Shown here: piece by piece, positions 8,834 through 19,922 of the stretch
How positions within the stretch are numbered: the first letter of the stretch is position 1
How the letters are laid out: each line of letters begins with the position of its first letter
Source: Trabulsiella guamensis ATCC 49490
Lineage (GTDB): Bacteria; Pseudomonadota; Gammaproteobacteria; Enterobacterales; Enterobacteriaceae
Direction: 5' to 3'
Assembly (NCBI RefSeq): GCF_000734965.1
Contig: NZ_JMTB01000058.1
Location: 1 to 42,665 of the forward strand
Length of the DNA stretch: 42,665 nt
The notes under the pieces: generated by a model
The model's database searches: none
The model's input: the letters and a program-made list of their open reading frames with translations, nothing else
What the model was told of the DNA's origin: nothing
Made by a program: the position numbers and the translations under genes

Positions 8834-10150
8834 TTATGAACGGGCAGGCAACTGCCCGTTTTTTATCCATTCCAGTTGTACGCCATTTCCCTCGTCTGTC
8901 AGACCGTCCTGTGTCACAAACTGCCCCGCCGCTGCAATCAATTCCTCACCATAAAACAGCAGCGGCGTTGTGTCCCGCAGCCAGGGCGCAACGCCCAGCT
9001 CCTGCCAGATTTTTTTCAACTTACGACGCCCGTTGCGCCCCGCGATGCGCAGCATGCCTGGTGCTTTAAACCGCACGCTGACGATTTCATCGTCCGCTGG
9101 CGCGCGAATCGCCCCCCCCGGCGTCAGTCGCAACTGACCGAGATTATCCGGTAGCGTGAGTACTGATGACGGCGACGGCCAGGCAAGCACGCAGTCCGTC
9201 TGACTGACATGAGACTTCAGCCACCACAGGCGCTGCCGGAAACGACGTATTTCAAACTCGCCAAACCGCAGGCTGGGGTTCGCGTCCTCGCGGGCTTGCG
9301 CCACTTCACCCCAGAGCCGTTGCAGTTGCTCTCTGGATGGCATCGGCGCCTGCTGTTGCGCCAGCCAGCGCCGCAACAGCGCCGCGCGGCGTACCTCACT
9401 GACGCGCTCCAGTGGCGCGATGGCAAGCGCGCCTTCGCTGTCCGTCAGCGTCGCCAGTTCATCGGTCAGCAACTCATCCAGCAATTTTTCCTGCTCGCCA
9501 CACAGTTGCGCACTACGCGCCACCGCATCGGCAAAATGCGGCCAGCGCTCAGTAAGCGCAGGCACCACACGCAGACGCAGAAAATTACGGTCGTAGCTAT
9601 CATCCTGATTCGATTCGTCTTCAATCCAGCTCAGCGCATGATCCTGTGCCCATTGCAACAGCGTTGCGCGGGAGGTATTCAGTAACGGGCGCAGTAGTTT
9701 CGTTCCGGCAAAGTCCGCTGCGGCAGGCATCGCCGATAATCCCGCCGGCCCGCTGCCGCGCTTTAACGCCAGCAAAAAAGTTTCACACTGATCGTTCAGA
9801 TGCTGTGCCGTGACCAGTACTTCACCAGGCGCCAGCGCCTCACGAAAAGCGGTGTAACGCGCCAGTCGCGCATGCGCCTCCGTTCCCTTTCCTTCATCCA
9901 CCAGTGTGACGCGGACTACCTCCAGCGGGATCGCCCACTGCGCACAAAGCTGCTGGCAATGTGTCACCCAGTCATCAGCATTCGCGCTAAGGCCGTGATG
10001 AATATGAATCGCGCGCAACTGGATATCCGGGTTCTCCTGCCGCCAGCACATCAGCTGATGCAGCAGCACGGTAGAGTCAAGCCCACCGCTAAACGCGACC
10101 AGGAAACGGCGCCAGGGAGAGAGAAATTGAGCGATTGCCGGGGTTGTCAT
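8834..10150 (-). CDS. tilS: tRNA-Ile lysidine synthetase
   Basis: TilS attaches lysine to C34 of tRNA-Ile(CAU) with ATP, making lysidine so the tRNA reads AUA and is charged with isoleucine; it is essential. The PP-loop ATP motif SGGLDS is at 21-26. The N-terminal catalytic domain is followed by the TilS substrate-binding and C-terminal domains (conserved [17 protein letters not shown]-like region around 375-392). It has 438 residues, slightly more than E. coli. The ribosome site is weak. The C-terminus is coded within the rof terminator. Confidence 0.97.
   Translation of the reverse strand: MTTPAIAQFLSPWRRFLVAFSGGLDSTVLLHQLMCWRQENPDIQLRAIHIHHGLSANADDWVTHCQQLCAQWAIPLEVVRVTLVDEGKGTEAHARLARYTAFREALAPGEVLVTAQHLNDQCETFLLALKRGSGPAGLSAMPAAADFAGTKLLRPLLNTSRATLLQWAQDHALSWIEDESNQDDSYDRNFLRLRVVPALTERWPHFADAVARSAQLCGEQEKLLDELLTDELATLTDSEGALAIAPLERVSEVRRAALLRRWLAQQQAPMPSREQLQRLWGEVAQAREDANPSLRFGEFEIRRFRQRLWWLKSHVSQTDCVLAWPSPSSVLTLPDNLGQLRLTPGGAIRAPADDEIVSVRFKAPGMLRIAGRNGRRKLKKIWQELGVAPWLRDTTPLLFYGEELIAAAGQFVTQDGLTDEGNGVQLEWIKNGQLPARS
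8839..8864 (+). terminator. rof terminator embedded in tilS 3' end
   Basis: A perfect 9-bp stem (AACGGGCAG / CTGCCCGTT) with a GCAA tetraloop is followed by four more T residues. On the opposite strand the same bases encode the last residues of TilS (NGQLPAR). The minus-strand copy lacks a good U-tract on its 3' side, so it acts mainly for yaeP-rof. Confidence 0.9.
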
Positions 10151-10174
10151 GATGGTATTGCATTAAAGAAGCCT

Positions 10175-10195
10175 AACCCGGCACGTTACCGGGCT
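10175..10195 (-). terminator. Possible weak hairpin between yaeR and tilS
   Basis: AGCCCGG and CCGGGTT form a 7-bp stem (one G-T pair) with a 7-nt loop 20 nt after yaeR. The 3' tail AGGCTTCTTT is only partly U-rich, so this may attenuate rather than stop readthrough into tilS. Confidence 0.3.
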
Positions 10196-10214
10196 AAGTC
10201 TGTGATGACAAGCG

Positions 10215-10604
10215 TTATTGCTGATAGAGTTCCAGCGGCAGACCGTCCGGGTCATTGAAAAAGGTAAAGCGCTTATCGGTAAAAGGATCGACGCGAATCG
10301 CTTCGCAGCGCACGCCTTTACCCTCGAGGTGAGCGACAGCCTGATCGATATCCTCCACGCTAAACGCCAGATGGCGCAATCCGCAGGCTTCCGGGCGACT
10401 CGGGCGCGCTGGCGGAAACGGAAAGGAGAACAGTTCAATCACATATTGCCCGTTCAGCGCCAGATCGCCTTTCCATGAGTCGCGCGCTTCGCGATACGCT
10501 TCACTCTGCAGAGTAAAACCGAGAATGTCGCAGTAGAACGCTTTGCTCTTCGCGTAATCCGACGCAATGATGGCAATATGGTGAACCTGTTTTAAACCCA
10601 GCAT
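10215..10604 (-). CDS. yaeR: VOC family (glyoxalase-like) metalloprotein
   Basis: A 129-residue member of the vicinal oxygen chelate fold related to glyoxalase I. The paired beta-alpha-beta-beta-beta modules keep four likely metal ligands: H8 or H9, E57, H78 and E125. The natural substrate is unknown, and glyoxalase activity should not be assumed. A strong AAGGAGG ribosome site precedes the ATG. It follows ldcC by 60 nt on the same strand and precedes tilS, as in E. coli. Confidence 0.94.
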   Translation of the reverse strand: MLGLKQVHHIAIIASDYAKSKAFYCDILGFTLQSEAYREARDSWKGDLALNGQYVIELFSFPFPPARPSRPEACGLRHLAFSVEDIDQAVAHLEGKGVRCEAIRVDPFTDKRFTFFNDPDGLPLELYQQ

Positions 10605-10664
10605 GGAAATCCTCCTTAAAGTATCCCTGCACGTTACTCGCCCGTGACCAGGACGCGCAACCCT

Positions 10665-12803
10665 TCAGTCATTTTTTAAGACTCGTACCCGATAGATACC
10701 GTCCTCACCACGACGCGCGCCATGGATGTCGGTTTCAAACCCGGGATAGTGATGCCCGATGGAACACAGCATCAGCAGGAAGTCGAGCACCGACCGACTC
10801 TCTTCGGTAATCATCTCACCCGGCATCAGCAACGGCACGCCCGGCGGATAAGGCAGGATCATATTCGCCGAAACGCGGCCCACCAGATGTTCGAGTTCGA
10901 TGGTTTCCACTTCGCCTTTGATCTGCCGTTGCCACGCCTGATGGGGCGTCATGACCATCTGCGGGAGCACATCAAATGCGCGCAGCATCAGGTGCGAAAG
11001 CTGATGCTGGCGGATCAACGAGTGGATCCCCTGAGCCAGATCCTGAATACGCATGTTGCGGTAGAAGTCAGGATCTTCAGCATAGAGATCAGGTAGCATA
11101 TTTTTGACGCGCAAATTGAGATCGTAAGCGCGTTTAAATTCCGTCAGCCCTCGCAACAGCCCCATTGCCCGGGTTTTATCAATGCCGATGCTGAACAAGA
11201 ACAGCAGGTTGTAGGGTCCGGTTTTTTCCACCACCACGCCGCGTTCGTCGAGGAATTTCGCCACCAGCGCCGCCGGGATCCCCTCATCGCTCATCTTGCC
11301 CTGCTCATCCATGCCCGGCGTGAGGATGGTGACTTTTACCGGGTCGAGAAACATATGGTCAGCGTCGGCATCGGCAAAACCGTGCCAGTCTTCACCAGGT
11401 GCCACCGGCCAGCACTCCGCTTCGTCGACCGCTTCTGGCTGCCAGATATCAAAGAACCAGCCGTCTGATTCTTCTCTCAGTCGCTGAACCTCTTTACGGA
11501 AGTGCAGCGCGCGCTCGACCGAGCGATGAATCAGCCGCTTGCCAGAGTTTCCTCGCAGCATCGCCGCCGCCGTTTCAATCGAGGCGACAATGGGATAACT
11601 CGGCGACGTTGAGGTATGCATCATAAATGCTTCGTTAAACGTCTCTTCGTCATAATCCCCTTTGATATGAATCAGCGAAGCCTGCGACAACGCTGCGAGC
11701 ATCTTGTGCGTTGATTGCGTCTCATAAATCACTTTGCCCGGCACCCGGTCACCGCTCATCCCGCTTTTTCCCTGATAAATCGGATGAAAATGCGTATAGG
11801 GCACCCAGGCGGAATCAAAATGAATGGAAGGGACATCCAGCGTCTGTTTAATCCAGGTGGTGTTGTATAACAGGCCGTCATAGGTCGAATTGGTGATCAC
11901 CGCATGCACTGGCCACTGCGCCTGTGGCGTGGTCGCCACTTTTTGCGCGAGGCTATCACGGGTGAATTCGCGCCGCGGAATGCCACCCAGGATCCCCAGC
12001 GCATTGCGTGTGGGCTTTAACCACAGCGGCACGACATCGCTCATCATCAGCAGATGCGCCAGCGATTTGTGGCAGTTGCGGTCGACAAGCAGCGTACTGC
12101 CCGCCGGCGCGGCATACATGCCGATGATCTTGTTCGAGGTGGAAGTACCATTGGTCACCATGTAACTCTGCTCCGCACCGAACGTGCGGGCGATATACTC
12201 TTCCGCTTCGAGATGCGGACCAGTGTGATCAAGCAGCGAGCCCAGTTCCGTTACCGAAATCGACACATCTGCTTTCAGTGTATTCCCGCCGAAAAAATCA
12301 TAAAACAGGCAGCCTACGGGGCTTTTCTGATAGGCCGTACCGCCCATATGCCCTGGCGTGCAGAAGGTGTATTTGCCCTCTTTCACATACGTGAACAGCG
12401 CGCGGGTAAATGGCGGCGTGATGTTATCCAGATACTCACCAGTGTACTGCCGGATGCGGGTGGCGATGTCTTCCGCCTGACCCAGCGCATACTCAAAGAA
12501 CCACAACGCCATGCGCATGTCATGGACCGAGACGTCCATCGTCGAGTGAGTATCGATAAAAGCATAGAGCGGGAGATATTCATTCAGTTGGTTTATCTCA
12601 CTGCACAGATCGACGCTGTATTCATCCCAGTCGAAGATCACGCCGCAAATACGTGGATTATGCTCAATAAACTTAATCAGATCCGCGCTGTTTTGCGGCC
12701 AGATGGTTTTGAATCCCTGCCGCGCCAGCGCCGCTTCCAGTTCTTTGATCGGCTCGTCTTTGTGGTAGACCCCGTGAGGTCCCATGATGGCAATAATATT
12801 CAC
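10665..12803 (-). CDS. ldcC: Constitutive lysine decarboxylase
   Basis: LdcC is a cytoplasmic PLP enzyme that turns lysine into cadaverine and CO2, consuming a proton. It has 712 residues (713 in E. coli). An N-terminal wing domain (about 1-130) mediates decamer assembly; the PLP core follows, with the Schiff-base lysine K367 in QSTHKM. The start is GTG with a strong AGGAGG site 5-6 nt upstream. A cadB neighbour and a CadC regulator are absent, favouring the constitutive LdcC over the acid-induced CadA, and the accA-ldcC-yaeR-tilS order confirms it. accA's terminator separates it from the genes upstream. Confidence 0.95.
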   Translation of the reverse strand: MNIIAIMGPHGVYHKDEPIKELEAALARQGFKTIWPQNSADLIKFIEHNPRICGVIFDWDEYSVDLCSEINQLNEYLPLYAFIDTHSTMDVSVHDMRMALWFFEYALGQAEDIATRIRQYTGEYLDNITPPFTRALFTYVKEGKYTFCTPGHMGGTAYQKSPVGCLFYDFFGGNTLKADVSISVTELGSLLDHTGPHLEAEEYIARTFGAEQSYMVTNGTSTSNKIIGMYAAPAGSTLLVDRNCHKSLAHLLMMSDVVPLWLKPTRNALGILGGIPRREFTRDSLAQKVATTPQAQWPVHAVITNSTYDGLLYNTTWIKQTLDVPSIHFDSAWVPYTHFHPIYQGKSGMSGDRVPGKVIYETQSTHKMLAALSQASLIHIKGDYDEETFNEAFMMHTSTSPSYPIVASIETAAAMLRGNSGKRLIHRSVERALHFRKEVQRLREESDGWFFDIWQPEAVDEAECWPVAPGEDWHGFADADADHMFLDPVKVTILTPGMDEQGKMSDEGIPAALVAKFLDERGVVVEKTGPYNLLFLFSIGIDKTRAMGLLRGLTEFKRAYDLNLRVKNMLPDLYAEDPDFYRNMRIQDLAQGIHSLIRQHQLSHLMLRAFDVLPQMVMTPHQAWQRQIKGEVETIELEHLVGRVSANMILPYPPGVPLLMPGEMITEESRSVLDFLLMLCSIGHHYPGFETDIHGARRGEDGIYRVRVLKND

Positions 12804-12856
12804 GTATTCCTCCTGGAAAACCTTTAGCTAATCATAGCCTGGCTGCATCGCAGACA

Positions 12857-12885
12857 TAAAAAAAGCCGCACAGGGGTGCGGCTTT
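12857..12885 (-). terminator. accA intrinsic terminator
   Basis: On the minus strand AAAAGCCGCAC pairs with GTGCGGCTTTT around a CCCT loop, then the U-run continues to 12857. It lies 18 nt after the accA stop and ends the long uppS-accA run before ldcC. Confidence 0.9.
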
Positions 12886-12902
12886 TCGGAAGGCTCTGTC
12901 GG

Positions 12903-13862
12903 TTATGCGTAACCGTAGCTCATCAGGCGTTGATAGCGGCGGTTAAGCAGGTCTTCTTTGCTCAACACGTCGAGATCAGCGAGATCAGCCAGCAGCTGCG
13001 CTTTCAGACTCGCCGCGATCGCTTCCGGGTTGCGGTGTGCGCCACCCAGCGGTTCCGGAATGATGGAATCGATCAGCTTCAGCTCTTTCAGACGTGGGGC
13101 GATAATGCCCATCGCTTCTGCGGCCAGCGGTGCTTTGTCAGCGCTTTTCCACAGAATTGACGCGCAGCCTTCTGGCGAGATCACCGAGTAGGTGCTGTAC
13201 TGCAGCATGTTCACTTTGTCACCCACGCCAATCGCCAGTGCGCCGCCGGAGCCGCCTTCACCGATAACGGTACAGATGGTCGGTACTTTCAGGCGCGACA
13301 TTTCACGCAGGTTACGGGCGATTGCTTCAGACTGCCCACGCTCTTCCGCGCCCACACCAGGATAAGCGCCCGGGGTGTCGATGAAAGTGATGATCGGCAT
13401 GTTGAAGCGTTCAGCCATTTGCATCAGGCGCAGCGCTTTACGGTAACCTTCCGGTGCCGGCATACCAAAGTTACGACGAATTTTCTCTTTGGTTTCGCGA
13501 CCTTTCTGATGACCAATGATCATCACCGGACGCCCGTCCAGACGCGCAATCCCGCCGACAATCGCTTTGTCGTCGGCGTAAGCGCGGTCACCGGCCAGCT
13601 CGTCGAATTCGTCGAACGCTAGGCGGACATAATCCAGGGTATATGGGCGTTGTGGATGGCGCGCCAGCTGGGCTACCTGCCATGCACCAAGATCGGCGAA
13701 GATTTTGCGCGTCAGTTCTACGCTTTTTTCACGCAGACGATGCACTTCTTCATCGATGTTAATATCCAGTTTCTCATCCTGACGGCTTACTGCTGTCAGG
13801 GAATCGATTTTCGCTTCCAGCTCGGCGATCGGCTGTTCGAAATCAAGGAAATTCAGACTCAT
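12903..13862 (-). CDS. accA: Acetyl-CoA carboxylase carboxyltransferase subunit alpha
   Basis: AccA with AccD transfers the carboxyl group from biotin carrier protein to acetyl-CoA, giving malonyl-CoA for fatty-acid synthesis. The 319 residues equal E. coli AccA. The crotonase-fold core carries conserved glycine-rich segments such as [12 protein letters not shown] (about 203-214) that bind acyl-CoA. The N-terminal region is helical. It starts 12 nt after dnaE and is the last gene of the cluster before a strong terminator. Confidence 0.99.
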   Translation of the reverse strand: MSLNFLDFEQPIAELEAKIDSLTAVSRQDEKLDINIDEEVHRLREKSVELTRKIFADLGAWQVAQLARHPQRPYTLDYVRLAFDEFDELAGDRAYADDKAIVGGIARLDGRPVMIIGHQKGRETKEKIRRNFGMPAPEGYRKALRLMQMAERFNMPIITFIDTPGAYPGVGAEERGQSEAIARNLREMSRLKVPTICTVIGEGGSGGALAIGVGDKVNMLQYSTYSVISPEGCASILWKSADKAPLAAEAMGIIAPRLKELKLIDSIIPEPLGGAHRNPEAIAASLKAQLLADLADLDVLSKEDLLNRRYQRLMSYGYA

Positions 13863-13874
13863 AGTATTCCTGTA

Positions 13875-16800
13875 TTAGTCAAACTCCAGTTCCACCTGCT
13901 CCGGGCCGATAAGGCCACGCAGATCGTTGAGTAAACGATCGCTCGGAGAGACACGCCAGGTTGCGCCAAAACGCAACCGCGCGCGTGCATCCGCTCTCTG
14001 ATAGTAGAGATGCACTGGAATGGTCCCCGAACGGTGGGGTTCCAGAGACTGGCGGAGACGGTTTAAAAGCTGGTCATCAATTTGCCTGTCCGTCAGCGAG
14101 ATAGCAAGCCCGCGTGCATATTTTTCCCGGGCTTCGTCAATGTCCATCACTTCGCGGGCGGTCATTTTAAGCCCCCCGCTGAAGTCATCAAAGCTGACCT
14201 GTCCGCTGACGATAAGTATGCGGTCTTTTTCCAGCAAATGCTGGTATTTATCCAGGGCGTCCGTGAACAACATCACTTCAAGCCGCCCGGAACGGTCATC
14301 CAGCGTACAGATGCCGATACGATTGCCGCGTTTGGTGACCATGACCCTCGCGGCAATCACGAGCCCCGCCGCCGTGGTGACTTTACCACGTTCGGTCGGA
14401 TGCATGTCTTTCAGCCGATAACCTCCGACATAGCGCTCAATTTCTTTCAGATACTGGGTGATCGGGTGGCCTGTCAGGTACAGCCCTAACGTTTCACGCT
14501 CGCCATCCAGTACGATTTGCTCCGGCCAGGGCTGACAACTGGCATAGGATTGCTCAATCTGCTCAGGCTCTTCCGCCAGCACACCAAACATATCCGCCTG
14601 GCCGATAGCCTCGGCTTTGGCGTGTTGATCAGCTGCTTTCAACGCATCGCTGAGCGAATTCATCAACGCCGCGCGGTGCGGGCCGAGCCGGTCAAACGCC
14701 CCGGACATGATCAGTTTTTCCAGCACACGGCGGTTGAGTTTTTTGGTGTCGGTGCGGGCGCAGAGATCAAACAGCTCGCGGAAGTAACCGCCTTCGTTAC
14801 GCGCTTCGAGGATCGCTTCGATCGGACCTTCGCCGACGCCTTTAATCGCCCCAATGCCATAGACGATTTCACCGTCGTCATTGACGTGGAAATGGTACAG
14901 GCCAGAGTTGATATCCGGCGGCAGGATCTTAAGCCCCATCCGCCAGCACTCATCCACCAGCCCCACGACTTTCTCGGTGTTGTCCATATCGGCGGTCATA
15001 ACTGCCGCCATAAACTCGGCCGGATAGTGCGCCTTCAGCCACAGCGTCTGGTAGGAGACCAGCGCATAGGCGGCGGAGTGAGATTTGTTAAATCCATAAC
15101 CGGCGAATTTCTCCACCAGGTCGAAGATTTTCATCGCCAGTTCGCCATCAACGCCGTTTTTCTTTGCCCCTTCTTCAAAGGTGCCGCGCTGCTTAGCCAT
15201 CTCTTCTGGTTTCTTCTTACCCATCGCACGACGCAGCATATCCGCACCACCCAGCGTATAGCCGGAAAGCACCTGGGCAATCTGCATTACCTGTTCCTGA
15301 TACAAGATAATGCCGTAAGTCGGCTCCAGCACCGGTTTCAGGCTCTCGTGCTGCCACTGAACATCCGGGTAGGATATCTCTTCGCGCCCATGCTTACGGT
15401 CGATAAAGTTATCTACCATCCCCGACTGCAACGGTCCCGGACGGAACAGAGCTACCAGCGCGATCATATCTTCGAAGCAGTCAGGCTGCAGACGCTTGAT
15501 CAGGTCTTTCATGCCGCGAGATTCAAGCTGGAATACCGCTGTAGTTTCCGAGCGCTGCAGCATGTCGAAACTTTTCTTGTCATCCAGCGGAATGGCGGCG
15601 ATATCGAGCGGCGGCTCGCCGTTTTTCTCACGACGGGCGTTGATCATCTCCAGCGCCCAGTTGATGATGGTGAGCGTACGCAGACCGAGGAAGTCGAATT
15701 TGACCAGCCCGGCATACTCTACGTCATTTTTATCAAACTGGGTCACCGGATGCTGACCGGCTTCATCGCAGTACAACGGGGCGAAATCGGTGATTTTGGT
15801 CGGCGCGATCACCACACCACCGGCGTGTTTACCGGCGTTACGCGTGACACCTTCCAGCTTACGCGCCATGTCGATCAGCGCTTTGACCTCTTCGTCTGCC
15901 TCATAGATCTCCGGCAGTTGCGGCTCGGCTTCAAACGCTTTCGCCAGCGTCATGCCCGGGTCGGGTGGCACCAGTTTAGAGATGCGATCGACGAAACCAT
16001 ACGGGTGCCCCAGCACACGGCCCACGTCACGAATAACCGCTTTCGCCGCCATCGTACCGAAGGTAATAATCTGGGAGACCGCGTCGCGGCCGTACATGTC
16101 GGCCACGTGCTCGATGACCTGGTCACGTTTCTCCATGCAGAAGTCGACGTCAAAGTCAGGCATAGAGACACGTTCCGGGTTAAGGAAACGTTCGAACAGC
16201 AGATCGAACTCGAGAGGGTCAAGATCGGTAATTTTCAGCGCGTAGGCCACCAGCGAACCCGCGCCAGAACCTCGCCCTGGCCCAACCGGCACACCGTTAT
16301 CCTTCGACCACTGGATAAACTCCATCACGATGAGGAAGTAGCCGGGGAACCCCATCTGGTTGATCACCTGGAGTTCGACATCCAGACGCTTATCATATTC
16401 CGGACGGCGTTTTACGCGCTCTTCCGGGTCAGGGAAAAGAAATTCAAGACGCTCTTCCAGACCTTCTTTCGATTTGGCGACCAGGAAATCTTCAGTGGTC
16501 ATTTCACCGGTCGGGAACTGCGGCAGGAAGTATTCGCCTAAACGCACGGTCACGTTGCAGCGTTTAGCGATCTCAACGCTGTTTTCCAGCGCTTCAGGAA
16601 TGTCTGCGAACAGCTCACACATCTCTTCTTCAGTACGCATGTACTGTTGTGCGGAGTAGTTGCGGGGGCGTTTGGGATCGTCAAGCGTAAAGCCGTCGTG
16701 GATCGCGACGCGAATTTCATGGGCGTCAAAATCACCGGCATCAATAAACCGTACGTCATTCGTCGCCACTACCGGCAGTCCGCGCTCTTCAGCGAGGTTT

Positions 16801-17357
16801 ACCGCTGCGTGCAGGTAGTTTTCTTCGTCAGCACGACCGGTGCGAATCAGTTCAAGGTAGTAACGATCAGGAAAGTGTTCTTCATAAAACGATACGCACT
16901 GATCAACCAGCACCATATTACCGCGCAGCAGGCTACGACCCACGTCGCCCATCCGCGCGCCTGAAAGTAAAATCAGCCCGTCGTTATGCTCGACCAGCCA
17001 GTCACGGTCGATCCACGGTCCCTGCGCGCCATAACCGCGCTGGTAAGCCCGGGAAATCAGTAGCGTCAGGTTCTGGTAACCCGTGTTATTGGCGGCCAGC
17101 ACCGTCAGTTCAGTCAGTTCGTCGCCCAGCAGCTCACTCTGGACGTGAAAATCAGCGCCGACGATCGGCTTCATGCCGGCACCGTGCCCCGCTCCGTAGA
17201 ACTTCACCAGCCCGCACAGGTTGGTGAAATCGGTGATCGCCAGCGCAGGCATGCCGAGCGAGGCCGCCTTTTTCACCAGCGGCCCGGTCTTCGCCAGCCC
17301 ATCGATCATGGAGTAGTCACTGTGCACCCGCAGGTGTACGAAACGTGGTTCAGCCAT
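13875..17357 (-). CDS. dnaE: DNA polymerase III alpha subunit
   Basis: DnaE is the replicative polymerase of the DNA polymerase III core. Length is 1160 residues, equal to E. coli. The N-terminal PHP domain (starting [13 protein letters not shown]) is followed by the C-family polymerase palm with catalytic aspartates in MPDFDVDFC (D401 and D403 by family numbering) and a third near 555 in FDFLG. The beta-clamp-binding motif QADMF lies near 920. The C-terminal third holds helix-hairpin-helix, OB-fold ([15 protein letters not shown]) and tau-binding regions. It lies between rnhB and accA in the envelope/replication operon. Confidence 0.99.
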   Translation of the reverse strand: MAEPRFVHLRVHSDYSMIDGLAKTGPLVKKAASLGMPALAITDFTNLCGLVKFYGAGHGAGMKPIVGADFHVQSELLGDELTELTVLAANNTGYQNLTLLISRAYQRGYGAQGPWIDRDWLVEHNDGLILLSGARMGDVGRSLLRGNMVLVDQCVSFYEEHFPDRYYLELIRTGRADEENYLHAAVNLAEERGLPVVATNDVRFIDAGDFDAHEIRVAIHDGFTLDDPKRPRNYSAQQYMRTEEEMCELFADIPEALENSVEIAKRCNVTVRLGEYFLPQFPTGEMTTEDFLVAKSKEGLEERLEFLFPDPEERVKRRPEYDKRLDVELQVINQMGFPGYFLIVMEFIQWSKDNGVPVGPGRGSGAGSLVAYALKITDLDPLEFDLLFERFLNPERVSMPDFDVDFCMEKRDQVIEHVADMYGRDAVSQIITFGTMAAKAVIRDVGRVLGHPYGFVDRISKLVPPDPGMTLAKAFEAEPQLPEIYEADEEVKALIDMARKLEGVTRNAGKHAGGVVIAPTKITDFAPLYCDEAGQHPVTQFDKNDVEYAGLVKFDFLGLRTLTIINWALEMINARREKNGEPPLDIAAIPLDDKKSFDMLQRSETTAVFQLESRGMKDLIKRLQPDCFEDMIALVALFRPGPLQSGMVDNFIDRKHGREEISYPDVQWQHESLKPVLEPTYGIILYQEQVMQIAQVLSGYTLGGADMLRRAMGKKKPEEMAKQRGTFEEGAKKNGVDGELAMKIFDLVEKFAGYGFNKSHSAAYALVSYQTLWLKAHYPAEFMAAVMTADMDNTEKVVGLVDECWRMGLKILPPDINSGLYHFHVNDDGEIVYGIGAIKGVGEGPIEAILEARNEGGYFRELFDLCARTDTKKLNRRVLEKLIMSGAFDRLGPHRAALMNSLSDALKAADQHAKAEAIGQADMFGVLAEEPEQIEQSYASCQPWPEQIVLDGERETLGLYLTGHPITQYLKEIERYVGGYRLKDMHPTERGKVTTAAGLVIAARVMVTKRGNRIGICTLDDRSGRLEVMLFTDALDKYQHLLEKDRILIVSGQVSFDDFSGGLKMTAREVMDIDEAREKYARGLAISLTDRQIDDQLLNRLRQSLEPHRSGTIPVHLYYQRADARARLRFGATWRVSPSDRLLNDLRGLIGPEQVELEFD

Positions 17358-17389
17358 CTTCAGATTCCGCGTTGCTTAATCGCGCCCGG

Positions 17390-17986
17390 TCAGGACACCA
17401 GACCCAGCGCACGTTTTACCGGGGCAAAACTGCGTCGATGGTGCTCGGTCGCACCGTGTTCGGCCAGCTTCTCCAGGTGGAAAGCGGTAGGATACCCTTT
17501 ATGCTGTGCAAAGCCATACTGGGGAAAGTTGAGATCCAGCGCCGTCATTTCCGCATCACGCGTCACTTTCGCCAGAATCGACGCGGCGCTGATTTCCTGT
17601 ACCCGGCTGTCACCTTTGACTACCGCCATTGACGGCATGGACAGCGCCGGGCAGCGGTTACCGTCGATCAATACATATTCAGGTGCAATCGTTAACCCGG
17701 CGACAGCGCGCTGCATCGCCAGCATCGTGGCGTGCAAAATATTCAGTTCATCGATCTCATGCGGCTCTGCACGGCCAAGACTCCAGCACAGAGCTTTTTC
17801 AGTGATTTCGTCAAACAGCGCGAGACGGCGCTTTTCAGAGAGTTTTTTGGAGTCGTTGAGGCCTGTGATCGGGCGCGCGGGATCAAGGATCACCGCCGCT
17901 GTCACAACCGCGCCCACCAACGGGCCACGACCAACTTCATCCACACCCGCCACCAGGTGCGTGTGTGGATAGATAAATTCCATCAT
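17390..17986 (-). CDS. rnhB: Ribonuclease HII
   Basis: RNase HII cuts the RNA strand of RNA-DNA hybrids and begins removal of single ribonucleotides from DNA. The catalytic DEDD residues are visible as D16 and E17 (GVDEVGRG), D108 (LIDGN) and D126 (KGDSRV). Length is 198 residues as in E. coli. The start overlaps the lpxB stop as ATGA and dnaE begins 32 nt later, placing two nucleic-acid enzymes inside a lipid A operon. Confidence 0.98.
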   Translation of the reverse strand: MMEFIYPHTHLVAGVDEVGRGPLVGAVVTAAVILDPARPITGLNDSKKLSEKRRLALFDEITEKALCWSLGRAEPHEIDELNILHATMLAMQRAVAGLTIAPEYVLIDGNRCPALSMPSMAVVKGDSRVQEISAASILAKVTRDAEMTALDLNFPQYGFAQHKGYPTAFHLEKLAEHGATEHHRRSFAPVKRALGLVS

Positions 17987-19131
17987 TGTGCTAACTCCAG
18001 TACCGCATCGGCGGCCTGCTCATCCGCATTGCAGCGGATTTGCTGATGCAGTTCTCGGAAAGTGTCATGCATTTCATGGCTGGTTTTGCCGTTGGCCAGC
18101 AACGGCATCAGCGCGTCGGCCAGCGCCTGCGGCTGACAGTCGTCCTGCAACAGCTCTTTCACCAGTTCACGCCCGGCAAGCAGATTCGGCAGCGAAACGT
18201 AGTCTGTTTTCACTAAACGCTTCGCCAGCCAGAACGTAAACGGTTTCATGCGATAGCCCACGACCATCGGGCATTTTGCCAGCATACATTCCAGTGCCGC
18301 CGTGCCGGAAGCGAGCAATGCCGCATCACTGGCGACCATCGCCTCGCGCCCTTTGCCGTCAAGCAAATGCACGCGGAGATCAGGGGCGACCTCAGCTTTA
18401 ATCCGTTCAAACTGTTCACGACGCTTCGCATTAACCAGCGGCACCACGACTTCAAGATCGGGATAATGATTACGCAAGATCTGCGCCGTTTTCAGGAAAT
18501 CTGCGCTGAGCATTTCCACTTCTGCGCCGCGGCTGCCAGGCAGTAACGCGAGACAATGGGCATCGTGCGGGATACCCAGTACATCACGCGCCGCGTTTTT
18601 ATCGGGATCCAGTGGCATGGCGTCAGCCATGGTGTGGCCGATAAACCGACACGGAACATTGAAACGGTCATAAAACGCTTTTTCGAAAGGCAGGAAAGCG
18701 AGCACCAGGTTGGTGGATCTGCCGATTTTGAAAACACGTTTTTGTCGCCAGGCCCACACGGACGGGCTGACGTAATGAATGGTTTTGATCCCCTGCTTTT
18801 TCAGGTTACCTTCAAGGGTAATGTTAAAATCAGGCGCATCAATACCTACGAAAACATCGGGTCTGAGTTCGGTAAAGCGCTGAGTGAGATCGGCGCGGAT
18901 ATGCAGCAAACGACGCAGACGGCCCAGCACCTCGACAACGCCCATCACCGCCAGCTCTTCCATTTCATACCAGGCTTCACAACCTTCCGCCTGCATCAAC
19001 GGACCCGCTACACCGACAAAGCGTGCGTTGGGAACCCGCGCTTTCAGTGCGCGGATAAGACCTGCACCGAGAATATCGCCGGAGGTTTCTCCGGCGACCA
19101 GGGCAATTGTCAGAGGACGCTGTTCCGCCAT
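17983..19131 (-). CDS. lpxB: Lipid-A-disaccharide synthase
   Basis: LpxB is a GT19 glycosyltransferase that joins UDP-2,3-diacylglucosamine to lipid X, forming the lipid A disaccharide on the inner leaflet. The 382 residues match E. coli. The N-terminal GETSGD motif (about 14-19) and the PGSRGAEV stretch in the nucleotide-binding half are characteristic. Its ATG shares one base with the lpxA stop (TAATG), and its stop overlaps rnhB as ATGA, implying coupled translation. Confidence 0.98.
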   Translation of the reverse strand: MAEQRPLTIALVAGETSGDILGAGLIRALKARVPNARFVGVAGPLMQAEGCEAWYEMEELAVMGVVEVLGRLRRLLHIRADLTQRFTELRPDVFVGIDAPDFNITLEGNLKKQGIKTIHYVSPSVWAWRQKRVFKIGRSTNLVLAFLPFEKAFYDRFNVPCRFIGHTMADAMPLDPDKNAARDVLGIPHDAHCLALLPGSRGAEVEMLSADFLKTAQILRNHYPDLEVVVPLVNAKRREQFERIKAEVAPDLRVHLLDGKGREAMVASDAALLASGTAALECMLAKCPMVVGYRMKPFTFWLAKRLVKTDYVSLPNLLAGRELVKELLQDDCQPQALADALMPLLANGKTSHEMHDTFRELHQQIRCNADEQAADAVLELAQ

Positions 19132-19919
19132 TAACGAATCAGTCCACGGGTCGAGCGTTCGAAGAACTCAGTGAACGCTTTGACTTCCGAATACTGTTCG
19201 GCCAGGGCTTCAATCTCTGGTTTGGCTTCTTCCAGCGTTTTACCGCTACGGTACAGCTGTTTGTACGCGTTACGGATCGCCGTAATCGCCTCACGGCTAA
19301 AGCCGCGACGCTTCAGCCCTTCGATGTTGACACCGAAAGGTGTGGCGTGGTTGCCCTGCGCAATAACATACGGCGGTACATCCTGAGCAACGCCAGAACA
19401 GCCGCCAACCATCACATGCGCTCCAATGATGCAGAACTGATGGATGGCCGTCATACCACCGATAATCGCGAAATCATCAATCGATACGTGTCCCGCCAGT
19501 GTGGCATTGTTGGCGAGAATGCAGCGATTCCCCACGGTGCAGTCATGCGCCACATGCGCGTTGACCATCAGCAGGTTATCGCTGCCCACCTTCGTCAATC
19601 CGCCGCCCTGTACTGTGCCGCGATGAATGGTCACGCTTTCGCGGATGCGGTTACGGTCGCCGATTTCCACACGCGTCGGTTCACCAGCATATTTCAGATC
19701 CTGGTTAACTTCCCCGATGGAAGCGAACTGATAGATCACGTTGTCATTACCGATCTTAGTATGACCGTTAACGACGACATGAGATTTCAGTACGGTGCCC
19801 TCGCCGATTTCAACATTCGGGCCAACAATACAAAACGGACCAATATGGGCACTGGCACCAATGACGGCACCCTCTTCCACAATGGCGGTTGGATGAATAA
19901 AGGCGGTTTTATCAATCAC
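19131..19919 (-). CDS. lpxA: UDP-N-acetylglucosamine O-acyltransferase
   Basis: LpxA performs the first step of lipid A synthesis, moving R-3-hydroxymyristate from ACP to the 3-OH of UDP-GlcNAc. It is a trimeric left-handed beta-helix made of hexapeptide repeats, seen as repeating I/V-G-x-x-x-x units through the first 190 residues. The catalytic base is H125, with H122 nearby. Length is 262 as in E. coli. The start is GTG, 3 nt after the fabZ stop. FabZ competes with it for the same hydroxyacyl-ACP, so their tight linkage is meaningful. Confidence 0.98.
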   Translation of the reverse strand: MIDKTAFIHPTAIVEEGAVIGASAHIGPFCIVGPNVEIGEGTVLKSHVVVNGHTKIGNDNVIYQFASIGEVNQDLKYAGEPTRVEIGDRNRIRESVTIHRGTVQGGGLTKVGSDNLLMVNAHVAHDCTVGNRCILANNATLAGHVSIDDFAIIGGMTAIHQFCIIGAHVMVGGCSGVAQDVPPYVIAQGNHATPFGVNIEGLKRRGFSREAITAIRNAYKQLYRSGKTLEEAKPEIEALAEQYSEVKAFTEFFERSTRGLIR

Positions 19920-19922
19920 GTA

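Noticed and set aside
14517-16541. Open frame of 674 codons on the plus strand inside dnaE
   Set aside because: It lies entirely antisense to dnaE. Its amino-acid composition (many H, R, F, Q) is the shadow of GC-rich codon bias, and it has no ribosome site or family resemblance.
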